In this document: piece by piece, positions 15,616 to 23,057 of the stretch | Layout of the letters: the number at the start of each line of letters is the position of its first letter | Position numbering within the stretch: position 1 is the stretch's first letter | Source of the DNA: JAWCQZ01 sp964486625 | Lineage (GTDB): Archaea; Halobacteriota; Syntropharchaeia; JACQPP01 | Length of the DNA stretch: 29,632 nt | Direction of reading: 5' to 3' | NCBI GenBank assembly: GCA_964486625.1 | Contig: CAZANW010000018.1 | Coordinates: forward strand, 1 to 29,632 | Notes under the pieces: model-generated | What the model was told of the DNA's origin: nothing | Databases searched by the model: none | Seen by the model: only the letters and a program-made list of their open reading frames with translations | Translations under genes and position numbers: made by a program

Positions 15616-17744
15616 CCTGTTGGGCGCCTCTCTCTCGGTCTCGCCACTACCAGGAGCCCTGTCCCTCCCGCCATCATCAGCGCCACCCCGGCCCACACCA
15701 GGATGGCCAGGGAAACCTCTTTCACGGTGAGGGCGACGGTCCCATCGGAGAGGACTCCCTGGAAGATGACGTAGGTGTCCGACAGGAGGCCCCGGCGGAT
15801 GTAGGGGCGGGTCGAGCTCCCCCAGAGGGCGTCCTCCTCGAACTCGGCCGCCCCGGCGGCGGACCCGTCGAAGGCGAGGAGAGCCTGCTGGACGAACCGG
15901 GGGCTTCCCCGGAGGGCGGGCCGCGCCTCCTCTGCAAGCATGACCGTGAGGGGCTCCCCGGCCGACCTCGGGAACATCCCGAGGGGGCCCCGGACGGTCA
16001 CCCCCGGGCCGGGGAGGGGCTCCCGGCTGCCCACCAGAACCCTGGCCTTGCCCGTTCCGACCTCGCTGAGGATGAGTCCCTGCGCGGCGTCCGTGGAGAG
16101 GACGGCCCCGGTCACCTCCCCCTGCACGGAGGCCACGCGAATCCCGTGGACGGGGTCCGCGGGCCCCCCCGCGGCGAGCCGGACCGCGTCCCCCGCTGAG
16201 AAGGCGGCTATGCTGGTCACGGCGTAGCCCGCGACCACCAGCAGGAGGCCGATGTGGACGGCCCCCAGGGAGAGCCGGTATGCGGAGGCCCGGTTCCGCT
16301 TCAGGGCCCGGATGCGGGGCCCCGCGCCCAGGAGCAGGTAAAGCGCGGGGGGCAGCAGGGCGAGTTTCGACCTGTCGGCGAGGAACGCCTCGTGGGGGGC
16401 CAGGGACTGGTAGAAGGCGTTGTCGTGGGGCAGAAGCGTGAGTCCCGGCCAGAAGGACGCGGCGAATGTGGCCCCGGCGAAGGCGGCCATCAGGCCCAGC
16501 CTCCGGCGTCGGTCCAGGTAGTATCCCATCAGCAGGGCGGCCCCCAGGGTGAGGGGCGCCAGCCAGATGTCGAATTTCTCCCGGGTGTAGGCAACCTTCA
16601 GCCCCGTGGCCGCCTGGAGGAGTGGGGGATGTGTGAGGAAGGCCCCGGCGATGGCGGTCGCGGCCAGGAGCCCCAGGACCGCCGCCATGAGGATGGTCCC
16701 GTCCTGCTTCAGGAAAGAGCCGCCCTCAGGCGCCGGCGCGGCCGTCGCGGAGCCATGCCACCGGCGCCAGTGGCGGACGGAGAGGAGGACCGTGGCCACG
16801 CTGGCCCCCGCAATCATGGCGAGGAGGTAGGGGCCCGAGGGGGACGCGGCGAAGGCGTGGACCGAGTTGAAGAACCCGCTCCGGGTGACGAAGACCTCGT
16901 AGAGGACCAGGACGAAGGCGAGGGCTCCGAGGAGCGGGGCCGCCACTGGAAACTCGCCGCGGGACCGGTAGCGAGCGGCCGCGTGGAGATGGGCGGTGAG
17001 GACGAGCCACGGCAGCAGGAGGCTCGTCTCCACGGGGTCCCACGCCCAGAACCCGCCCCACCCGAGGACCTCGTAGGACCAGAAGCCGCCGAGGGCGTTG
17101 GCGAACCCGAGGAGGAGCCAGGAGAGGCGGGCGTAGCCGCGGGTGGTCCGCTCCCAGGAGCGGTCCCCGGGCTTCCCGGAGGCCAGGTGGACGAGGGCCC
17201 CGGCGAAGGGGACGGTCATGGCGCTGAAGGAGATGAAAATCATCGGCGGGTGGAGGTTGACCCACGGAGTCCGCAGGAGGGGGTTCAGGGAGAGGCCGTC
17301 GGTGGCCGGGAGGTTCTCGGGGTCGGTGGGGGCGAAGGGGGAGAGGCGGAGTGTGACCGCGCTCACCGCGATGCCCACGACCACGACGGCGAGGAGGAGG
17401 CGGCGGGCGAACGGGTCCTGCCACCGGCCCCTCATGAAGAGCAGGGCCCAGAGGAAGGTCAGGAAGGCCCAGAGGAGGTAGGAGCCCTCCTGGCTCGTGT
17501 AGAGCGCGGCCAACTTGTATTGGACCGGCAGGTCGAGGCTGGAGAACCGGTGGACCACCCGGACGCCGAAGTCGTCCCCGAGGAACGCCGCGGTCAGCAG
17601 CACGAGGGCCGCCCCGAGCAGCACGACGGTCGCCGCCAGGAGGCGGAGCGCCAGGCGGTCCCGCTCGGGAAAGAAGAGCCGGAGGGCCACCAGTTCGACG
17701 CCCGCGGCGGCGCCGCCGGCCACGAGGAGGTCCCCGAGCATCAT
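15600..17744 (-). CDS. ccmF: Cytochrome c maturation heme lyase CcmF
   Basis: CcmF is the membrane protein that attaches heme to apocytochrome c in System I maturation. The 714-residue protein has many membrane helices and the heme-handling WWD motif WGGFWAWDPVE at 229-239. It is flanked by conserved histidines: His165 in NLHPPM and His252/His254 in TAHLHAA. His65 in VVHRFSS and the later THPPLLQAATGLKV segment complete the usual His set. A beta-rich extracytoplasmic domain lies before the last helix. The ATG at 17744 overlaps the thioredoxin stop (ATGA), and an ATG at 17741 is the alternative. Longer upstream reading in this frame is a shadow. CcmA, CcmB, CcmC and CcmE are not in the window. 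Confidence 0.94.
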   Translation of the reverse strand: MMLGDLLVAGGAAAGVELVALRLFFPERDRLALRLLAATVVLLGAALVLLTAAFLGDDFGVRVVHRFSSLDLPVQYKLAALYTSQEGSYLLWAFLTFLWALLFMRGRWQDPFARRLLLAVVVVGIAVSAVTLRLSPFAPTDPENLPATDGLSLNPLLRTPWVNLHPPMIFISFSAMTVPFAGALVHLASGKPGDRSWERTTRGYARLSWLLLGFANALGGFWSYEVLGWGGFWAWDPVETSLLLPWLVLTAHLHAAARYRSRGEFPVAAPLLGALAFVLVLYEVFVTRSGFFNSVHAFAASPSGPYLLAMIAGASVATVLLSVRHWRRWHGSATAAPAPEGGSFLKQDGTILMAAVLGLLAATAIAGAFLTHPPLLQAATGLKVAYTREKFDIWLAPLTLGAALLMGYYLDRRRRLGLMAAFAGATFAASFWPGLTLLPHDNAFYQSLAPHEAFLADRSKLALLPPALYLLLGAGPRIRALKRNRASAYRLSLGAVHIGLLLVVAGYAVTSIAAFSAGDAVRLAAGGPADPVHGIRVASVQGEVTGAVLSTDAAQGLILSEVGTGKARVLVGSREPLPGPGVTVRGPLGMFPRSAGEPLTVMLAEEARPALRGSPRFVQQALLAFDGSAAGAAEFEEDALWGSSTRPYIRRGLLSDTYVIFQGVLSDGTVALTVKEVSLAILVWAGVALMMAGGTGLLVVARPRERRPTGQNQA

Positions 17745-18280
17745 GGACGTCCGCCGGGCCCCCCTGCGGAGGGCTGGCCCGGCTCCACCCGCGTCTGGTT
17801 CCCCTCCCGGGAACCCGTGGCGCCGGCGAGGACCTGCTGGAGGAGGAGCCGCATGTCCTCCTTGTCGATGTAGCCGTTCAGGCGGAAGAAGACGGACCCG
17901 GTGGAGTTCAGGAACAGGAGGGCCGGCGGATAGAGGACCCCGAAGCGGCGGGCGGTCGCCCGGTCCTCGTCGAGGTCCACGAAGACCCGGTGGAACTGCT
18001 CCTCCAACAGGGTCTTCACGGGAGGCCACGGGAAGACCTCGGTGTCCAGTTTCTTGCAGAACTGGCACCAGACCGCCCAGAAGTAGATGACCACGGGCTT
18101 CCCGTCCCCCGAGGCCAGGGCCCGGTCGAGGCCGCCCGCGTTCGCCTTCTCCCACGCCAAGCCCCCCGCGTAGCCGAACTGCGGGTCGGAGACCACCGGC
18201 GCCTGGGAGGCGGCGGCGAGGAGGGCGACGGCCACGGCCACGGCCGCGGCGGCGGCCAGGACCTTCCGCGGGGGGGCCAT
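17741..18280 (-). CDS. Secreted thioredoxin-like protein with CQFC site
   Basis: This 179-residue protein has an N-terminal hydrophobic segment (7-24, a signal peptide or anchor) followed by a thioredoxin fold with the redox site WCQFC (Cys72, Cys75). The downstream cis-Pro region is FGVLYPPALLFL. It lies outside the membrane and is coupled by ATGA overlap to ccmF. It probably reduces apocytochrome c cysteines before heme attachment, as CcmG does. The start at 18280 fits the AT-rich element at 18303-18314, and the longer ATG at 18307 lies inside that element. The extension beyond the fold is Gly/Pro-rich. A general thiol reductase unrelated to heme remains possible. Confidence 0.86.
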   Translation of the reverse strand: MAPPRKVLAAAAAVAVAVALLAAASQAPVVSDPQFGYAGGLAWEKANAGGLDRALASGDGKPVVIYFWAVWCQFCKKLDTEVFPWPPVKTLLEEQFHRVFVDLDEDRATARRFGVLYPPALLFLNSTGSVFFRLNGYIDKEDMRLLLQQVLAGATGSREGNQTRVEPGQPSAGGPGGRP

Positions 18281-18302
18281 CCGGGGGGTGGTCCCCGCCC
18301 AT

Positions 18303-18314
18303 TTCAAACTTTAG
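18303..18314. promoter_or_regulatory. Shared divergent AT-rich promoter element
   Basis: The stretch TTCAAACTTTAG lies between the ATG at 18280 (minus) and the ATG at 18340 (plus). It is centred about 28-31 nt from each, so one element could serve both genes. It is the only AT-rich stretch between the two starts. Confidence 0.45.
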
Positions 18315-18339
18315 GAGGCCGGAGGCCCAGGCTCCCGGG

Positions 18340-19035
18340 ATGGAGCCGGACCAGGCGAAGGAGATTCGCGCGCTCCTGGACGACCTCCAGAGCAAACTGG
18401 TCCGCGGGGAGATGGAGGAGCCGACCTACCTGGCGCTGAGGTCCCGGGCCGAGGAGGAGTTGCGGGTTTTCGAGGAGGAGGCGGAGCGCGAGAGGGCCGA
18501 AGCGGAACTGCGCCTCTGGAAAAATGCCATGGGCGCCCTGCTGCTGGCCGGCGGGACCCTCCTCTTCCTGGCGACCGGCCGCATCCTCGCTTCGGGAACC
18601 CGGGTCGAGGGACCGACCCCCGAGTCCTCGACCCTGGTGTTCCTCCAGTGGTTCTCCGTGGTCCCGTGGGCGGCGGGAGCCCTGCTGCTTTTCCGGAGGC
18701 CGGAGCCCCGGGGAGAGCCCGTCGAGGTCCGCTGGACCTTTCCGGCGGACCCCGAGGAGGCGCGGCGGGTTCTCCGGGCCGTCCTGGAGCGGAGGTCGGA
18801 CCGGGTCGCGGAGCGGGCCGGGTGGATGGAGTGCGGCCTCGGCCGGGGGGCGCACCGGACGCGGTTGGCCCTCTACGTCTCGGGCTCGGCGAGCCGGGCC
18901 GAGGTCCGGGTCGAGGCCCGCCTCGGGGCCGGGACGGGCCCCGGCCTCCTCCGCGACATCCGCGAGGAGGCGGGGAGGGCCCTGCGGGCGCGGAGCCCTT
19001 CCTTGACCGGTCAGGATTCCGCCGGCTCCCGGTAG
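18340..19035 (+). CDS. Two-helix membrane protein with SHOCT-like N-terminus
   Basis: I do not recognise this 231-residue protein as a named family. Residues 1-60 are a charged helical region. Its segment ALLDDLQSKLVRGEMEEPTY resembles the SHOCT-type short helical hairpin, which often mediates oligomerisation; that is only a resemblance. Two membrane helices follow (about 62-80 and 98-118), then a cytoplasmic alpha/beta domain of about 110 residues rich in Arg and Glu. The start at 18340 is about 31 nt from the AT-rich element shared with the thioredoxin gene. The last 25 bp overlap the convergent acyl-CoA mutase gene. Confidence 0.75.
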   Translation: MEPDQAKEIRALLDDLQSKLVRGEMEEPTYLALRSRAEEELRVFEEEAERERAEAELRLWKNAMGALLLAGGTLLFLATGRILASGTRVEGPTPESSTLVFLQWFSVVPWAAGALLLFRRPEPRGEPVEVRWTFPADPEEARRVLRAVLERRSDRVAERAGWMECGLGRGAHRTRLALYVSGSASRAEVRVEARLGAGTGPGLLRDIREEAGRALRARSPSLTGQDSAGSR

Positions 19036-20660
19036 GGGCCGAAGACCTTCGTGAGGGCCGAAGTCATCTCCCCCACGGTCGCATAGGCCCGCACGCACTC
19101 CAGAACTGGCTCCATCAAGTTCACGCTCTCGCTCTCGGCGGCCCGGATGAGGCGCTCCAGGCCGCGCTCCACCTTGGCCGGGTCGCGCCGCTTTCGCAGC
19201 GCCTTCAGCCGCTTCACCTGGCGCTCCTCCGCCTCGTCGGGGACGCGGAGAGTCTCCAGGGGCGCGGTCTCCTTCTCCTGGAAGGCGTTCACCCCCACCA
19301 CGACGTGCTGTCCCGACTCCACTTCCCGCTGATGGCGGTAGGAGGCCTCCGCAATCTCCCGCTGGAACCAGCCGGCCTCGATGCCGTGGATGACCCCCCT
19401 CAGGATGGAGCCCTTTCCCATGGACTCGATGCGATGGATGAGACCCAATGCCCGGGCCTCGACCTCGTCCGTGAGGGCCTCGACGAAGTAGGCGCCCCCG
19501 AGGGGGTCGGCGGTGTTCACGACCCCCGACTCGTGGGCTATGACCTGCTGGGTCCGGAGAGCGAGACGCGCCGCCTTCTCGGTCGGGAGGGCGAGGGCCT
19601 CGTCCATGGCGTTGGTGTGGAGCGATTGCGTCCCGCCGAGGACCGCGGAGAGCGCCTCAATCGTGGTCCGGATGAGGTTGTTCTCGGGCTGCTGGGCCGT
19701 GAGGGAGCAGCCCGCGGTCTGGGTGTGGAAGCGGAGGCTGCAGGAGCGCGGGTCGGTCGCCCCGAAACGCTCCTTCATGAGCGCGGCCCAGATGCGCCGG
19801 GCGGCGCGGAACTTCGCAATCTCCTCGAAGAAGTCCATGTGGGCGTTGAAGAAGAAGGAGAGGCGGGGGGCGAAGGAGTCCACCGGCAGGCCCCGCCCGA
19901 CGGCGGCTTCAACGTAGGCGAAGCCGTCCGCCAGGGTGAATGCCAGTTCCTGGACCGCGGTGGAGCCCGCCTCCCGGATGTGGTAGCCCGAGATGGAAAT
20001 GGGGTGCCAGCGCGGGATTTGCTTCGCGCAGTGCTCGACGATGTCGGTCACCAGCCGGAGGCTCGGGGCGGGGGGGAAGAGGAACTCCTTCTGGGCGATG
20101 TACTCCTTCAGGATGTCGTTCTGGAGGGTGCCCCCGAGGCGGTCCCGGGCCACCCCCTGCTTCTCGCCCGCGGCCGCGTACATGGCCAGGGCCATGATGG
20201 CCGTGGAGTTGATGGTCATGGAGGTGGTGACCGCGCCGAGGTCGATGTCTTTGAACAGGAGTTCCATGTCCTCCAGGCTGTCGATGGCCACGCCCCCGCG
20301 GCCCACCTCGCCCCGGGCCCGGGGGTGGTCCGAGTCCACGCCCATGAGGGTGGGCATGTGGAACGCGATGCTGAGGCCGCTCTCGCCGTGGCCGAGGAGG
20401 TAGCGGAGCCTCCGGTTGGCGTCCTCCGGGGTCCCGTAGCCGGAGAAGAGCCGCATCGTCCACAGTTTGCCGCGATACATGGTGGCGTAGGCCCCCCGGG
20501 TGAATGGGAACTCGCCGGGCCTGCCCAGGCGGTCCGGGGGCCCCCGGACGTCCTCGGGCCCGTAGGCCTGCTTCACCGGGACGCCCCCGAGGGTGGCGAA
20601 CTCCCGGGCCTCGGGGACGGCTGCCAGAGCCGGTTTCTGAACCGGGCTGGAGGTCTCCAT
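19011..20660 (-). CDS. Coenzyme-B12 acyl-CoA mutase large subunit, isobutyryl-CoA-mutase type
   Basis: The 549-residue protein is the TIM-barrel substrate-binding subunit of the methylmalonyl-CoA mutase superfamily. Conserved segments include MYRGKLWTMR (61-70), SISGYHIREAG (223-233) and FHTQTAGCSL (311-320). It lacks a B12-binding DxHxxG domain, so a separate small subunit must exist outside the window. The residues that choose the substrate are Phe72 and Gln190. Methylmalonyl-CoA mutase has Tyr89 and Arg207, and isobutyryl-CoA mutase has Phe80 and Gln198; the 118-residue spacing is identical. The catalytic His is His227. An isobutyryl/butyryl-CoA mutase is therefore more likely than a methylmalonyl-CoA mutase. 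The ATG at 20660 fits CTTATG about 28 nt upstream. Confidence 0.9.
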   Translation of the reverse strand: METSSPVQKPALAAVPEAREFATLGGVPVKQAYGPEDVRGPPDRLGRPGEFPFTRGAYATMYRGKLWTMRLFSGYGTPEDANRRLRYLLGHGESGLSIAFHMPTLMGVDSDHPRARGEVGRGGVAIDSLEDMELLFKDIDLGAVTTSMTINSTAIMALAMYAAAGEKQGVARDRLGGTLQNDILKEYIAQKEFLFPPAPSLRLVTDIVEHCAKQIPRWHPISISGYHIREAGSTAVQELAFTLADGFAYVEAAVGRGLPVDSFAPRLSFFFNAHMDFFEEIAKFRAARRIWAALMKERFGATDPRSCSLRFHTQTAGCSLTAQQPENNLIRTTIEALSAVLGGTQSLHTNAMDEALALPTEKAARLALRTQQVIAHESGVVNTADPLGGAYFVEALTDEVEARALGLIHRIESMGKGSILRGVIHGIEAGWFQREIAEASYRHQREVESGQHVVVGVNAFQEKETAPLETLRVPDEAEERQVKRLKALRKRRDPAKVERGLERLIRAAESESVNLMEPVLECVRAYATVGEMTSALTKVFGPYREPAES

Positions 20661-20684
20661 GGCGCAATTTGAAGAGAGACCCTG

Positions 20685-20691
20685 ACATAAG
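20685..20691 (-). promoter_or_regulatory. TATA-like box of the acyl-CoA mutase gene
   Basis: The minus strand reads CTTATGT, centred about 28 nt before the ATG at 20660. This supports that start over upstream in-frame codons to 20729. No equally good element is seen for the divergent winged-helix gene. Confidence 0.45.
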
Positions 20692-20703
20692 CCCTCCCAT
20701 CTC

Positions 20704-20997
20704 ATGGTGCGAGAGAGTGGCGGAGACATTCACCCGCACGCCTACCTCCGGCGCATCCGCAACGTGGCCCAGGGGCTCTCCACCCGGTCGAAAATCCTGC
20801 GGGCCCTGGAGGGGGGCGCATCCACACTGGCGGAAATCCGCAGGACGGCGGGCGTCGGCCCCTCGGTGGCGGACCACCACATCCAGCTCCTCCACCGGGA
20901 GGCCATCGTGCGGCCCCTCCGGGCCAAGCCCCGTCGGTGGAGCGTGACGAGGTTCGGCCAGACGAGCCTGGCCGAAACGCCTACAGAAAGACCATAA
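20704..20997 (+). CDS. Small winged-helix DNA-binding protein (ArsR-like)
   Basis: This 97-residue protein is a single winged helix-turn-helix. The pattern is TRSKILRALEGGASTLAEIR, then a recognition helix (VGPSVADHHIQLLHREAIVR) and a wing ending RRWSVTRFGQ. It lies divergently 43 bp from the acyl-CoA mutase gene, the usual place for a local regulator, but I see no operator that would prove the link. No metal-binding cysteines are present. The start at 20704 lacks a TATA box at the usual distance, so the exact start is less certain. Confidence 0.8.
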   Translation: MVRESGGDIHPHAYLRRIRNVAQGLSTRSKILRALEGGASTLAEIRRTAGVGPSVADHHIQLLHREAIVRPLRAKPRRWSVTRFGQTSLAETPTERP

Positions 20998-20998
20998 A
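20993..20998 (+). promoter_or_regulatory. TATA-like box overlapping the upstream stop codon
   Basis: ATAAAG includes the TAA stop of the winged-helix gene and is centred about 25 nt before the ATG at 21020. This suggests an independent, leaderless message for the next gene. Confidence 0.5.
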
Positions 20999-21019
20999 GG
21001 CCGGGGCCCAGGGCTCCGG

Positions 21020-21514
21020 ATGGAGGACCTCACGCCGCTCCTCTACACCACCAAATCCGGCATCCTCCGCCAAGTGCTCGACGGGGGCGGAGTGGTCCTG
21101 GGAATCCGGGCCGAGGGATACAAGGGCACCCTCGCCACCGACCACGCCCTCACCACCCGCCTCTCGGAGCGCATCCGTCCCACCGGGGTGGAGGGCTTCA
21201 TCTCGACCGACGAACTCCCCAAATACGGCATCTCCGTGGTGGAGAGGGACGCGGTGGAGGGGGCTTTCCTCCTGGGGCCCGGGGACACGGTGGTCATGGT
21301 TGCCGGACCCCGGACCGCGGCCGAGAGCGCCATCCGCCTCCTCGAGGAGGAGTTCGGGTCACGGCCCGCGGAGTCTCCTCCATCGTATGAGTTCCGCTCC
21401 GAGCCCCGGCGGCACGGGTGGGTCTACCGGGAGGCCGAGCCGGAACAGGACCCGCAGGCGGGCGTCACCACTCTCCGGAAAATCCACCCCCGCCGCGACA
21501 TCGACCTCTTATAA
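21020..21514 (+). CDS. Free-standing GAD-domain-like protein (related to part of GatE)
   Basis: The 164-residue protein resembles only the inserted GAD domain of GatE, the tRNA-dependent amidotransferase subunit that turns Glu-tRNA(Gln) into Gln-tRNA(Gln). Shared features from memory of GatE are the VVLGIRAEGYKGTL strand, RPTGVEGFISTDELPKYGIS (GatE has a similar DELPxYGI stretch), the GDTVVMVAGP strand, and a short end like the segment after the GAD domain. The catalytic cradle and YqeY-like tail of GatE are absent. No remains of them flank the gene, and it has its own promoter-like box at 20993-20998, so it looks like a real separate gene rather than a decayed gatE. Its role, perhaps tRNA or tRNA-synthetase binding, is unknown. 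Confidence 0.6.
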   Translation: MEDLTPLLYTTKSGILRQVLDGGGVVLGIRAEGYKGTLATDHALTTRLSERIRPTGVEGFISTDELPKYGISVVERDAVEGAFLLGPGDTVVMVAGPRTAAESAIRLLEEEFGSRPAESPPSYEFRSEPRRHGWVYREAEPEQDPQAGVTTLRKIHPRRDIDLL

Positions 21515-21525
21515 AAAAATTAAAG
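21508..21525 (+). promoter_or_regulatory. AT-rich promoter overlapping the upstream stop codon
   Basis: An almost pure A+T tract runs across the last Leu codon and TAA stop of the GAD-like gene and ends about 24 nt before the ATG at 21549. It is the strongest A+T run in the window and a good TATA element for the next gene. Confidence 0.6.
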
Positions 21526-21548
21526 ACGGTTGCCTCCCGTCGGAGAAG

Positions 21549-22517
21549 ATGCAGGAACGGCGGCGAAGAAAGGACGCGATTTCGGCGGCCATCGAGGTCT
21601 TCCGCGAGGCGGGGTTCGAGACATCCCAGCCCTGTGACGTGGAGCCCAGCAGCTTCGAACTGGCGGCCCGCAGGGAGAAGCGGCTGGTCCTCCTGAAGTT
21701 CCTCCGGAACGCCAACGAAGTCGAGGAGGCGGGCTCCGAGGAGATGAAGCGCATCGCCCACCCTCTTGCGGGCTCCCCGCTGGTGGTGGCGGAGCGGTCC
21801 GGGAGCGAGGCGATGAAGCCGGGGGTGGTCTACCGCCGCCACGGAATCGCGTCGGTGAGTTCCCGGACGCTCGTCGAGTGTCTCATCGAGGGCTTTCCCC
21901 CACTCGCCTTCGTGGGCCCGGGGGGGCTCTACGTCCAGATTGACGGACGCCTCCTCGGCCGGGCGCGCCAGGAGCGGGGCCTCTCCCTGGGGGACGTGGC
22001 CGGCCACCTCGGGGTCTCGCGGCGGACGGTCCAGAAATACGAGCGAGAGGGGATGGCGACCACCGTCGAGAAGGCCTTCCGGCTGGAGGAGTTCCTCCAG
22101 GCGGAGGTGACCCGGCCCCAGGACATCCTGGAGCCCGCGCCCTCCCCCGGGCCGCCGCCCCCGCCGCTGTCGGACCCGAGGCTCCAGAGGCTCCGGAGCC
22201 TGGGGTTCGAGGTCCACCCCGCGGCCCGCGCCCCCTTCGACGCGGTCCTCCGGGCCGGGGAGCCGGAGGAGGGTTTGGAGGAGCGCCCCCTCCTAGTCGG
22301 CCTCGGGGGTCAGAACCCCGTCACCTACCGGCGAGCCCACATCACCGCGAGCATCTCGGTGGTGGTCAAGGCCCTCTCGGCCTTCTTCGTCCGGGGGGGA
22401 GAGAGGTCCCCGGCGGGCGATGTCCCGGACACGGTGTTCCTGGACGAGTCGGAGTTGCATCGCGCCGGGGACGTGCGCGACCTCCTGCTTCGCATCGAAG
22501 AGGAAAAAAGAGGGTAG
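21549..22517 (+). CDS. Archaeal Cro/C1-type HTH regulator with N-terminal domain
   Basis: This 322-residue protein fits the conserved archaeal family called putative HTH-type transcriptional regulatory protein. A DNA-binding helix-turn-helix lies near residues 133-170 (LLGRARQERGLSLGDVAGHL, then GVSRRTVQKYER). The N-terminal part (1-130) is an alpha/beta domain with LVLLKFLRNANEV, resembling a restriction-like or effector fold. The C-terminal part (from about 215, after a Pro-rich linker) has PLLVGLGGQNPVTYRRAHIT. The ATG at 21549 is preceded by GGAGAAG, and the TATA tract lies about 29 nt upstream. What it regulates is not known. Confidence 0.85.
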   Translation: MQERRRRKDAISAAIEVFREAGFETSQPCDVEPSSFELAARREKRLVLLKFLRNANEVEEAGSEEMKRIAHPLAGSPLVVAERSGSEAMKPGVVYRRHGIASVSSRTLVECLIEGFPPLAFVGPGGLYVQIDGRLLGRARQERGLSLGDVAGHLGVSRRTVQKYEREGMATTVEKAFRLEEFLQAEVTRPQDILEPAPSPGPPPPPLSDPRLQRLRSLGFEVHPAARAPFDAVLRAGEPEEGLEERPLLVGLGGQNPVTYRRAHITASISVVVKALSAFFVRGGERSPAGDVPDTVFLDESELHRAGDVRDLLLRIEEEKRG

Positions 22518-22520
22518 GAG

Positions 22521-22967
22521 TCAGGTCTTGTAGTCCGGGGGCTTCCCCTTCGGCCATTCGGTGGGCACCACGTTGAGGACGTCCACCATGGCCTGAACCC
22601 CGCCGACATACCGGAGGATGCGGGCCATGTCCCCCTCCAGAGTGAGAAGCCCCTGGAGCAGGGCTTGGAGGGGCTCCTGCTGGCCGGCGAGGATTCCCTC
22701 CCAGACCGAGGCCGGGCCGCGAATCGTGTAGGCCGCCTTCACCTCGTCCTCCCGCTGCAACTGTTTGTACGAACGGCACTTGCCGTGGTGGAGGTCGATG
22801 TAGAACACCCGTTTCTCGCCCGTGGGCACGTAGGGCGACCGGCCGTCCCCGTCAATCACGAAAAGCATGTCCCCCTCCCAGTCCTTCGCCGCCTCCTCGT
22901 AGTCCTTGCTGGAGTTGATGGCGTTGTAGAGCGCTTCATACCACTCCGGCGTGTTGATGACCGGCAT
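22521..22967 (-). CDS. SCP2-like sterol/lipid-binding domain protein
   Basis: This 148-residue soluble protein resembles the SCP2 family. Members hold hydrophobic ligands such as fatty acyl chains in a five-stranded alpha/beta fold. The matching features are the strand DMLFVIDGDGR, the charged VFYIDLHHGKCRSYKQLQRE stretch, the strand AAYTIRGPASVWEGILAG, and helices ending MARILRYVGGVQAMVDVLNV with VPTEW. The ligand is unknown. The start at 22967 is 27 nt after TTTAAA on the minus strand, so the message is probably leaderless. A 16-nt palindrome sits just before the start codon. Confidence 0.78.
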   Translation of the reverse strand: MPVINTPEWYEALYNAINSSKDYEEAAKDWEGDMLFVIDGDGRSPYVPTGEKRVFYIDLHHGKCRSYKQLQREDEVKAAYTIRGPASVWEGILAGQQEPLQALLQGLLTLEGDMARILRYVGGVQAMVDVLNVVPTEWPKGKPPDYKT

Positions 22968-22968
22968 C

Positions 22969-22984
22969 CCGCCCGGTCGGGCGG
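22969..22984. repeat. 16-nt palindrome at the SCP2-like gene start
   Basis: CCGCCCG, then GT, then CGGGCGG form a 7-bp inverted repeat with a two-base centre. It lies between the TATA box (22991-22996) and the ATG at 22967, covering the expected transcription start. It could be an operator for a repressor, or a chance event in G+C-rich DNA. Confidence 0.4.
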
Positions 22985-22990
22985 TCGTGA

Positions 22991-22996
22991 TTTAAA
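22991..22996 (-). promoter_or_regulatory. TATA box of the SCP2-like gene
   Basis: TTTAAA lies about 27 nt before the ATG at 22967, the usual spacing for a leaderless transcript. Confidence 0.55.
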
Positions 22997-23019
22997 CCTT
23001 GAGGGACTCAAGGAATCTG

Positions 23020-23049
23020 AAAAAATGGACCCGGGGCTCGCGCCCCGGG
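23020..23049 (-). terminator. Hairpin plus T-tract terminator of radA
   Basis: Downstream of the radA stop on the minus strand, an 8-bp perfect G+C stem (23030-23049, loop of four bases) is followed after four bases by six T (23025-23020). This is a rho-independent-looking terminator, which separates radA from the SCP2-like gene. Confidence 0.65.
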
Positions 23050-23057
23050 GTTGGGAT

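Noticed and set aside
16254..17873. Long plus-strand open frame opposite ccmF
   Set aside because: Shadow of the ccmF membrane-helix codons; the product is a Gly/Glu-rich string without domains.
18648..20672. Long plus-strand open frame opposite the acyl-CoA mutase
   Set aside because: Shadow frame; the minus strand has the full conserved mutase.
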